Below are positions 55,330-64,000 of a DNA stretch of 64,000 nt, in pieces (the first letter of the stretch is position 1; every line of letters begins with the position of its first letter). Under the pieces are notes generated by a model. That model was not told the DNA's origin and ran no database searches. It saw only the letters and a list, made by a program, of their open reading frames with translations. Made by a program: the position numbers and the translations under genes. Origin of the DNA: Pyrenochaeta sp. MPI-SDFR-AT-0127 (Eukaryota; Ascomycota; Dothideomycetes; Pleosporales; Cucurbitariaceae). The stretch lies in NCBI GenBank assembly GCA_020747015.1, contig JAGTJM010000006.1, forward strand, positions 930,001-994,000, given 5' to 3'.

Positions 55330-57873
55330 GGAGGCGGTGGGTTGTTAGTCTGAATCTTACTGGTCGAATCTATGTTTTCGCGATATCATCACACATCTTT
55401 TGTGCATGTACTTGTGGATATCTGGGCGCCGAGATCCAACACGTCTTTGATCCTGTCAAACAAAACCGGCTTCGTTCGAGATTCGAAAAGTATATTACCA
55501 ATGTATTATCAATCTCTAAAAAAGGACAGATCCTTGACTCAGTCTTGTGGGTTACAACTACCGGTCGATTCCTTGCAGCGAAATTCCCTCGCGAGGAAGA
55601 TTTTGGGCTAGATGGCGCGAATAGTTTAGCAGCAGGAATGTTTTCATTAATCGATAAAGCTGGAGGTGCGCACAGAATCAACGATGATGCTGTTGGCCAC
55701 TGTCATCGTGGTAGAATGAACCTCATAAGCAATGTTATGTTTCGGCCATTTCGCAGGAACCCTAGAGCCGGACAGTTCAAATGGTCAAACCGGAGATATG
55801 ACTTACCGCCAAGGCATCCAAGTTAATATGAAATTGCGTTGGGCAATATAATCAATATCTCGCTACTCCCAAATCCATCGCATCTCGAGGTCGTAGATCC
55901 AGGCGCTCAAGGTCATCTGAAAGCTGTGCAAGAATCACCTGACTAAGCAGACACTATGCTTCATTCACTGCATGGCGACGCTGCATTCTCTGGACAGGAC
56001 GTAGCCTGTGAGGCTCTAGATCCTCCAAATTTAAACCCGTATAAAGTCGGTGGCACAGTTCGAATCATGATCAATAACCGGATTGGCCTCACAACTGATG
56101 AGGGGGAATCACGATCAACACCGTATTGTACGACCTTGCAAAGTACATTGAAGCGCCCATATTCCACGTTTCTATTAACCCTACCTAAATTTTACTAACT
56201 AGTATATATAAAACTTCACATACTACTAGCCTAGTAGTATATATATTATTAATCTTAATTAGGTTATAAGTAACCCTAAACGCCAACGCTAACAATCGGA
56301 AGCTATTGTCTTTATATACGAGCTCGCAGCTGATTATAGGAATCAATTTGACGGATATCATGATCAATTTGGTTTGTTATCGTTGCGTTATAGTTTTACG
56401 CAAGTTCAGATGGATAAAAACATCGCCCGATAGTAGCTAGTGCTTTAAAAATACTGTGAGAGACTGATGGCTGATGGCCATTTCCTCAGTCGACATTGAA
56501 GAACGAAAAGAACCAACTGGAGGCAGCTTGAGGAGCCAATCGCTCGAACTAAGGACCTTAGCAAACCAGCGGACAGCATGGTCGACATGACCCAATCGCC
56601 GAACTCTGTATCGGCCTACAGTCGGACAGTAGCCAGCGAGTCGATGCTTCAAAAAGCTCCTGGAGAGGATAAGCTCTGTCCCAAAGCGTTACTTATCTCA
56701 CAGCAGCCTCTAGCGAATTTTGAAAAAGTCAAACGAAAAGTTTCCATGCTGGGCAGATCGGCTGGAGTACAGCGGAGGCATTGGTGTTCGGATCTCTGCT
56801 CCTCAAAGGCCATGTGTTCGCCTACGTACAGCGTCGTAAATCTTTGTAGCAGTACTCGGTGTTGCATGACCAGAAATTGCATAAGAAGTGGGGACCTCTG
56901 AACGCACTCGATGACAGTCAGGGCGCATACAGTGTCACCAACTCCCCACTGAGTGAAGTCGCTGTGCTTGGGTTCGAATATGACTACTCTCCCGCTAGTT
57001 CAAACTTTCTTATTTTATGGGAAGCGCAGTTTGGTGCCTTTGCCAATAATGCATAAACAACTATTGAGCATTTCATTGCATCCAGTGAAGCGAAATGGTC
57101 GCTAAAGTCTGGCCTTGTTTTTCGCTACCACATGGATACGATGGACAAGAACCCTGAGCACTCGTCTGCCCGTATCGTCCGTATCCTTGAATTGTGCGAC
57201 GGAGATTTAACGAAGTGGCTTCAAAGTATGGGATCGCAGACGACTAATTGCAACATGCAAGTCGTGTATTTAACACGGCCTGCCAACCTATTGCATGTTC
57301 TCCGGCAACACATGCAGATAAAAAGCTGCAAGTGTAAGTTTATTCGATGGCGCAATCTGCAAAACATGCTTACCATTCCTTAGCGCTCATCATTTTCTTT
57401 TCGAATTCACTACTCAGGCACCCTTTAGCACGATCCTCTCTTCAGGAACTGTCAGGCCACAGCAGGTTCTCAACCAGTGCTAGAAGATTCTTCGACGCCA
57501 TTGACGGGCTCCGTAATAGAAAGAGCCATTGTCTGCAGCGGTCAGGTCTTTGCGGCTTCACATGAGCATCGTGAGAAACAAAAGGCTAACAGGGCCTCGA
57601 TTACGCGCATCCTTTTCCTTACACACAAGTACCCGAAATTTCGAAAAGATACTCCGCGCGAAAGGAAATCGTGTGGTGCCAGGAGGAGTCTTATAACAGC
57701 GGTAGGTGGCATTATGTACGAGACCGATTGGAGCAAGTAGTACAGACCAGTAAATATCACAAAGTAACGAAAAGTCGCTAGCCGAAAGACCACCAGGAGC
57801 CGTCACCGTGACAGGATCAAAGAGAGTTCATATAGAGGAAACAAGAATGCTCTTAGATTCAGCTTTTCAGTGA
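55330..57873 (+). pseudogene. KGD1: Decayed 2-oxoglutarate dehydrogenase E1 gene
   Basis: Recognisable E1o blocks follow in the right order but in different frames: GYLGAEIQHV, FGLDGANSLAAGMFSLIDKA and HCHRGRMNLISNV. After shifts come LLPNPSHLEVVDP, LHGDAAFSGQ and GGTVRIMINNRIG with RSTPYCT. Later blocks are ILWEAQFGAFANNA, PEHSSARI, ANLLHVLRQ, IIFFSNSLLRHPLARSSLQELSG, IVCSGQVFAA and EIVWCQEE, with a natural-looking stop near 57873. The N-terminal about 200 residues are missing. Several frameshifts and stops make it nonfunctional. It points away from the E2 relic, with their truncated 5' ends less than 100 bp apart. Base composition is normal and RIP is not obvious. Confidence 0.87.
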
Positions 57874-58923
57874 TGATATGAATTTGTAAACTCAGTCTAG
57901 ATATTCTTTCTTACACTAGTATGGAACATTTGTGCGTAACTCGGCAACCCTACATTGTGTGTCATATCGATGAATGTCCATGTGCTAAGTTCAGCCTCGT
58001 GGTCGCTTGGATTCAGCGAAATCACCGCAGGAAAAGCATCAATGTCGTTTGCGGTGGTAGGAGTGGTTGATTGAGCCCCGATGTTGATCCTCTCACGACA
58101 GAGCAACTACTCCGTGTTAAGTCTGCCTAAAGCCCATATGGCTCTCAGCCACCTCACTTCGTATATAAAGAAGCCCCCTTCTCTACGGCGTTGCTCTTGC
58201 ATCGATTCTCATTCTTCCTGTACAGCCTGTGTTGGGTTCATCAGCGAGGTATCCCTAACACGTCCGTCGGCTACTTCCACTTATCGTGGGCTATCTCAGG
58301 CTTGTTCTATGACGCACGTACATGTCGTTCCATACTAATGAGGATTTTGCAATAGCATGATTTAAGCTACCCATTGTAAGCACAAAGTCCAACATTCCAA
58401 GACATTGTGAACTTCTACCCGTCCAAACACCTCCTCTTTTGCCGCAAGTGGTTTGAAGGGACTAGGTCGGCAACTTCGGCGAGTGGAGAAGCGTCGAGGT
58501 ATTTTAGGCGTGGACGATAGTCTTGGATTGCGAGAGCTAATCTGAATTGAAAGGCCTCTGCTCTGTTGTTGGTAGGAGGAGCTTCTAAACATGCAGGGAG
58601 CGCTTTCACGAGTCAATTTGGGGTTGCAATAAATATGGAAATCTCACAGCCCGCCGTAGTTGGCCTCAGCCAACCACCAGGCTGGACAAAAAGCAAGGAA
58701 AAAGAGAGCCGTGACTCTAAGAAGACCAAGATGAATAATTATTAATGAAGATGTACAAAGAAGTGAACATATGTCCATGATCCATACCTTGGTAGAAAAC
58801 ATGCTGAGAGCGGTAGATGCGCACTGGAGAGAGTGTTGGGTATATGGCAGAAGTAGAACAATGAAGCCCATCCAGACAAAACCGGTATCCAAAGAGTATA
58901 GTTACAGAAAATAAGAAGTTGCG
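57874..58923. other. Gene-free interval after the E1 relic
   Basis: About 1 kb, which should include the 3' UTR of the minus-strand gene to the right. Small frames (58081-58338, 58362-58616, 58644-58892) have no conserved domain; the last is hydrophobic but unconvincing. Confidence 0.5.
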
Positions 58924-61405
58924 TCATGCATTGATGATGAGGTTGCGCTGGCTAGTGTCTTCAGGGTAGTTACCAAAGACAAATCGATAGAGCTCGCGTA
59001 CCCATTTGAATTGCTCACTGCGAGCCAACCACTGCACTGACCGCCCTATCTCGAGAGCTGTTAGTCTGCGAAGCGGTTGTGTATGCACAGTCCGTAGCGT
59101 TGGATCTACCAGCACAAGCTTTCTATAGCTTTCGAATAATTGGCTTTGCCAAGGTATCGTCCCAAAGCTGTTGGAGGGTAGTGCGCGTATGAAGTCGGGG
59201 AGTGGAACCTGACGGTTGTAACCAGTATTGATTGCTGCTTTTATAATGAGCCCTTTTAGGCGGATGAGATTGGGGTCCTCTCGACCTGCAGTTGCCGTGG
59301 AGGAGGTATGTGCTGAAGCGTCGGAATATGTCGAGAGGTTAGAAGACGCAGATGACCACCGGTCGTGGGTCCGCGTCATACCGGCTTCTGGCCCCAGAAC
59401 AAGGATGTTTGGTACGTTGGGTTCATCAGCAGGTGAGAATTCTTCTCGATCATCGAAAATGGTTGTCGGTGTTTCTGGATGCATTGGAGTGGCCATCCTA
59501 GACGATATGGCAGAGTGATATGAGTCGTTCACACTGGAGGACCGTCCAGACCGTTCAGAATATGCGATTTGGGAGTGGGACTGTGACACAGAAGTAGGGC
59601 CGGCGGAGAAGGCGTATTGTGTTGGTCGCGGAGTCCCGCGGTCTGGTCGCACTTGGGTCCATCCTTCGCGGAATAAGTCGCACAACTCCCAGCATGCTTG
59701 TATTGCGGAGCCCAGGAGTTCTTCGTCAGCAGGCTTGCCATCACGGCTATTCTGGCGAAGACTAAAAAGCATCTCTGCCAACGACCAGCATGCATGCAAC
59801 AGCGAGTCGGTCTCTTCAGGAAGAGAGGTTCGTTGCTTCATCAGTCGATGGCACAAGGTTAGGTAAAAGTCAAGTGTGCGTTCGCGGAAAGTCTCGGGGA
59901 GTGTGCGATCGTGGGCATTATAGAGATGATTATTGAGTTCGAAACTGACCCTGAGGACAGAATCGGATGCCTCATCATCCCGCTGTCGCACGTCAAAGAG
60001 CGCCTGGCAGAAGTCTCGACAAAGCTCCAGCGTTGGCTTGATCTGCGCCGATGGATTCTCGTCCCTGCTCTCGTAGAGTTTCTGACACAATCGCCAACAC
60101 GTCCTCCATGCGTGCTCCTGTATGTCGGCTCGTCCACCAGAATAGTAGAACATTCGCTGGCGATGATGCTGGCTCAGCTTTGCGAGTGAGTTGCACAGTG
60201 TCCAGCACTCGTTCAGGGCGCTTTTAAGGGCAGCGACCTCCTTTTCCGACTCGTTGATTCCGTGCAGCGCCTGACCCATTGTCTGCGTGCCAATCGAGGC
60301 AGACTCTCCGTCGTGAGACTGTGAAGATTGACTATCGTCTTGGTCGATGATGACGGAGCTTGCCGAAGATTCTGTGGGGGCGTTATCATCGTACTCTGCT
60401 ATATCTAGGCAGATTAGTAGGCGCAAATTGTTCAAGGCTCGACTACGTACCGGCAAGATTGACGCTCATGCGGACGCTGCGGCGCTTGATATCCTCTTCA
60501 TAGTCTTGGCGGGTTTGAGCGCGAGGGGTGCTGCGATCTGGGGGGCCGGACGTGACTGCAGTGTCGATTGGAGTTGTGAAAGCCGAGGATTGCTGTACAT
60601 GTTCAGCTTCCACTGCTCGAGTCAGAGCAACATGCGCAGGACGAACCTTTTCATCCACGTCAGGGATCATGTTTGCTTCAGGTGTCGAAGGAGACTCGAC
60701 CGCGGTGCTGTCAGATGTGTTGACATTCGAGGACGCTGCCGACATGCTCGCTCGATTCTGGCCTGAATGTCAGCACCTATGTTGTGCAACGATGATGGGG
60801 GCGACACATACAAACTGTTTGAAGTGGGCAGGCGCGTGGATAACGGAAGGTGGAGCATCGTCCGAGTTTGCCCTGGTGCGCACAGAAACACTCGTGTCGA
60901 GCTTGTAGGGCTGCTGGAGGTTAGCGGGCAGTGTGCGGGCATCTCTGGAAGAGGGGAGGAGGAGGAGGAGGAGGAGGAGGAGGAGGAGGAGGAGGCTCTT
61001 CGCCGTACCTTGGCCTGGCTGTCCTGGCTCGCGGGGCTCACAATGTCGTCAGTGGCCGGCGAGGTGATGTCGCTCATGGCGTCGTCGCTGATGTGGTTTA
61101 CCTGGGCGTCGTCTTCAATCTGTAGTAAGGGTCAGCCGCACGTGTGGGTGTGGTGTGCACGATGGCATGTACCTCTGTGTGGTCGGTATGGACGGTGCCA
61201 TTGCTGTCGACGGGCGAGGGGTCAACCGTGGCTGGGTAGGGACTGGGTGGGGGGTGAAGGTGGTCGGACGTGTTTGAGGATCTTGTCGAGTCCATTAGCT
61301 TTGGGCTTTCAGCGACTTTGTCAGGCGGTCGCACCTATTTGAAAAGACGTGGGCAAAGTTGGCGGGCGAGCTGGGCGAGTCGGTGTAGGGACTGAAGGCT
61401 GACAT
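58924..61405 (-). CDS. Fungal protein of unknown function, DUF7624-like (713 aa, 6 exons)
   Basis: Exons are 61405-61335, 61242-61173, 61119-61009, 60913-60812, 60757-60451 and 60404-58924; introns are 92, 53, 95, 54 and 46 nt, all in phase. The start is MSAFSPYTDSPSSPANF. The first 250 residues are Ser/Thr/Pro-rich and disordered. The middle (about 270-460) is helical with repeated Cys/Trp/Leu patterns (ALNECWTLCNSL, TCWRLCQKLYES, ELCRDFCQALFD, HACWSLAEMLF, QACWELCDLFREGW), which looks like a helical-repeat array. A final conserved block (LKGLIIKAAINTGY onward to FGNYPEDTSQRNLIINA) matches an ascomycete-wide family I associate with DUF7624. Function unknown. The third intron holds a GGA/TCC microsatellite. 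Confidence 0.85.
60955..60995. repeat. (GGA)n microsatellite inside an intron
   Basis: About 13 GGA units on the plus strand. In the DUF7624-like transcript this is a pyrimidine tract in intron 3, upstream of GCTAAC and the acceptor. If the intron were retained it would read as a Ser run. Confidence 0.85.
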
Positions 61406-62265
61406 GGACTTGAGGCCGCTCGGCGACGGCATCAGTTGGGTCGCGGTGGCCATGCCTCAGGCTGCCTCGAAGCAGGCGCAATGGGGGGGTGCTGGGCCAC
61501 GGCTGCGGCGCGGTGAAGGGCTCCGCGAGCAGACTGTCCGCCTTGCGCAGACGAATCAGCAGGGAGAGGTGCGGCGCGAGGTGAGGGTTGCAAGCGCGGG
61601 CAGCTGTTCAAGGGAGGGGGACGGGGAAGGGGGCTTATAGCAGGCCAGCTGCAGCGGAGAGGCTCAACACGGTCAACAAGGGCGTGAGCGGCGTGGGGAG
61701 CGTGTTTTTGTTTCGACTGGCGACGCTGCGTCTTGGTGGAGTCGAGCAACCAGAGCAGAGCAGCCGTGCAGCAGCGCACTTGTTGGCGTGGTTGCGTCTG
61801 GTCGCCAATGCACGTTAAGCGCCCATGACCCTGGCCCGGCACGCTAGAGGCGGGCAGCCTGAGTATCCCGCATCCAGCTACACAGTTGCTGGGTCTGCTA
61901 GACGACAGCCACTGCGCTGCAATTGACTTTGGCCCCAATCCCGCTGTGCCGCCCACTCGTCAATTGGCGACGGGCCCTCGCGTCTGGCAATGGGGGGAAC
62001 GGTGCACTGATGCTGCACTGCTGCTGCCTCGGCCAAGCTCAGGCATCCCTCTCCCCCGCCCAGCCCAGCGCTGCCTGCAGCCTCAACCACTGAGGCACCA
62101 CCTCCCCCTACCCACATTGCCTCAACCACCGCCGTTCCCATCATGTGCACAGAGAGACTGTCCTCGTCCTGCACAGGGCAGCAGCTGTTTGCCGGTTTGA
62201 CTGTTTGCGAATGTCTGCGAAACTCGCGTTCCACGTTACCCTGTACACGGCAATCAACCGTCTCC

Positions 62266-62301
<36 letters not shown>

Positions 62302-64000
62302 GTGACCATGTGGCATAGGCCACAGGCGTCTGTTTGCTAATCTTGGGCGATCGTCGCGCATTCGCCCGCTAGCTCATCTCCGCATGGTCAATCTTTCGAC
62401 CCTCTCCACCCACTACCATGCGCTCGGATCACTATAGTCGTCTGTCCACCTCATCTCAAGGCACAGGTCACCACCCGTATGTTTGTCCAGCCGTGTCTCT
62501 TACGTTGCATGGCTTTCGGTAGTTCCATTGCCTTCCTTCCAGGCGGCTTCCACATGATCTTTTTTTTCTTCTTGTCTGAATAGAGTTGGTGCCCTGGCCC
62601 TGGCTGTGCCGCTTCCTAACAGGTGTCATGGCGCCGGCAAGGAAATTGACCATTGTCCGGCCGGCATGATGGACAGCAGGCCGCAGCAGCACAGCCCGTC
62701 ATCAAGAAACACCCGCGTCAATTGATTCAAGATATCATCAGCACGCCTTTAGCAAACACTCTCTCGAGGGCGGATCTGGACTGGGTCAAGGCCGTCTAAG
62801 CTTCAAGCATCAAACTCCTCTCGAAGCCGGTCCAAAGCTACCTCCCATCTTACTTGCCACACGCTTCCTTCTGACACTGCCCTTAGCATCGACTAAAATC
62901 CGCCCCGCGCCCACTCGAGGGGCGCTTATTGTCGTCACGTCAATGGCAAGCATTTCCACCAACAACGGCACCTATACCTTTTCTAGTGAACCAGACACAA
63001 ACTTCGAACCAAAACCACGTGAATTGTCCCATCAGCAAGGTCTTGGGGCGTCCACTACCGACGCCATGGTACATTGGCGGAAGCGCGCGTCTTCGAATAT
63101 CGTCGATCGCCCAAACGTCGGAGATTATCAAGTCCACTTTGAGGCTTCATGATGCACAGAGCAGAGCACTCAAAAACCGTGCCGTAGCCTCAGAATCATT
63201 CTTTGTCACAGTCTGCCTTGCTCCATCAACACGTATACACAGACACACTTGTTCAGGATGTCGGCCGTACGGCTCCACGCCTCACGACAATTCGATTGTC
63301 GCAATTCACATCCTCTAGTAATGACGCGAACCAAGGCTAGTCTGGTGGATATCAACTATGCTGATGTGAAGGCCTTTGCACACAAGGACACGACAATCTA
63401 TTTCTCTCCGTCTCACATAGATGTATTTCGGCACCAAGATCCGGTGTGGACAGCCTTCGTGTGCAGTCTTTGTCTCTGCTTGTAATTGCATATGCTCTAA
63501 CTTAGTGGTCTGTTGGAAGAATCTTTAACCCAATGGCAGCGCGCTACCAACCGCCCGGGCTGAGAGCACATCGTCAAGTGGATCGTGCATATCCCGCACC
63601 ATTCTGCCAGCCATCGCCTCTTCCACACCTTTCGCTTTCTGGCGAAAGAAAATGTGCCACTTCGTTCTGCTCCTAAGCACCAGAAACTTATCCGACTCGG
63701 TATTGCCTTGCGCAGCTAATAGGAATGGGATATTTCCTACAATCAGCTAGTACTTTTGAAGTTTTGGGCTTGCCCGTGGGCCAAATCAAATGTGATTACC
63801 GTCCTCTGTGCGTGAATTTCTTTTATATCCCGGATCGCCAAATCGCAGTGCAGCTAGATACAGAGCCCAGAGTGATAAGGCCTTTTTATTTATACTTTCG
63901 TAGAAGTAGAGAAATACCGCGTTGAACAGGTGAGGTTTGAAAAGATGGGATGAGTGATGTCCATGTTCACAAGACTCCAAAAAATACGAGCTGCTTCGTA
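61406..64000. other. 2.6-kb region without a supported gene
   Basis: The left part is GC-rich and probably contains the promoter and 5' UTR of the DUF7624-like gene. Many overlapping frames exist (for example 61432-61956 minus, 62929-63318 plus), but none has a domain. ORF 62943-63152 has a fair start context (GTCAATGGC) and could be a small gene or first exon; I cannot support it further. Confidence 0.5.
62268..62297. repeat. (CT)n microsatellite
   Basis: Fifteen CT units in a row, upstream of the DUF7624-like gene's start. CT-rich tracts are common in fungal promoters and UTRs; no function is assigned. Confidence 0.9.

Noticed and set aside
58644..58892. 82-codon hydrophobic minus-strand ORF
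   Set aside because: It lies in the probable 3' flank of the DUF7624-like gene and has no conserved motif; hydrophobicity alone is not enough.
60667..61077. 136-codon minus-strand ORF with a poly-Ser run
   Set aside because: It reads through introns 3 and 4 of the DUF7624-like gene; the Ser run comes from the intronic microsatellite.
61432..62309. Long overlapping ORFs on both strands in GC-rich DNA
   Set aside because: High GC makes chance open frames common; the translations are low-complexity Pro/Arg/Ala with no motif and no splice-supported continuation.

Overview
This window comes from a filamentous ascomycete (Pezizomycotina, plausibly Dothideomycetes). Genes carry short 46-145 nt introns with GT..CTRAY..AG signals. 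Gene-rich DNA of balanced composition alternates with one AT-rich block (about 45.4-54.1 kb) in which CpA/TpG are almost absent, the mark of repeat-induced point mutation (RIP). I joined exons by hand; every multi-exon model below keeps frame across each junction.

Layout. 0-21.9 kb is housekeeping and transport: a truncated Sel1-like protein, an 821-aa fungal protein of unknown function, a ZIFL-type MFS transporter, a Vba-type 14-TM MFS transporter, an F-box protein, a head-to-head pair of cysteinyl-tRNA synthetase and the Trm61 tRNA m1A58 methyltransferase, and a membrane-anchored PhoD-type phosphatase.

22.7-39.1 kb looks like an undescribed catabolic or biosynthetic cluster. It holds two UNC93/DUF895-type transporters, two NtaA/DszA-type FMN-dependent monooxygenases, one Baeyer-Villiger-type FAD monooxygenase, a LovC/ToxD-like enoyl reductase, a Liz1/Seo1-type anion transporter and an acetolactate decarboxylase homologue lacking expected metal ligands. 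Two of its intergenic gaps are divergent promoters. A complex I subunit (NDUFS6 type) follows and probably marks the cluster edge.

40.5-58 kb is the dynamic part: a pogo/Tc5-type transposase relic, an Hce2/Ecp2-like secreted effector gene, the RIP-mutated block containing a Ty3/gypsy element with two ~301-bp LTRs and no visible integrase, and a divergent pair of decayed genes for 2-oxoglutarate dehydrogenase E2 and E1. The E2 relic is cut off at the retroelement.

58.9-61.4 kb carries a six-exon 713-aa fungal gene (DUF7624-like). The last 2.6 kb has no gene I can support. Gene names rest on recognised motifs only; no search was run.
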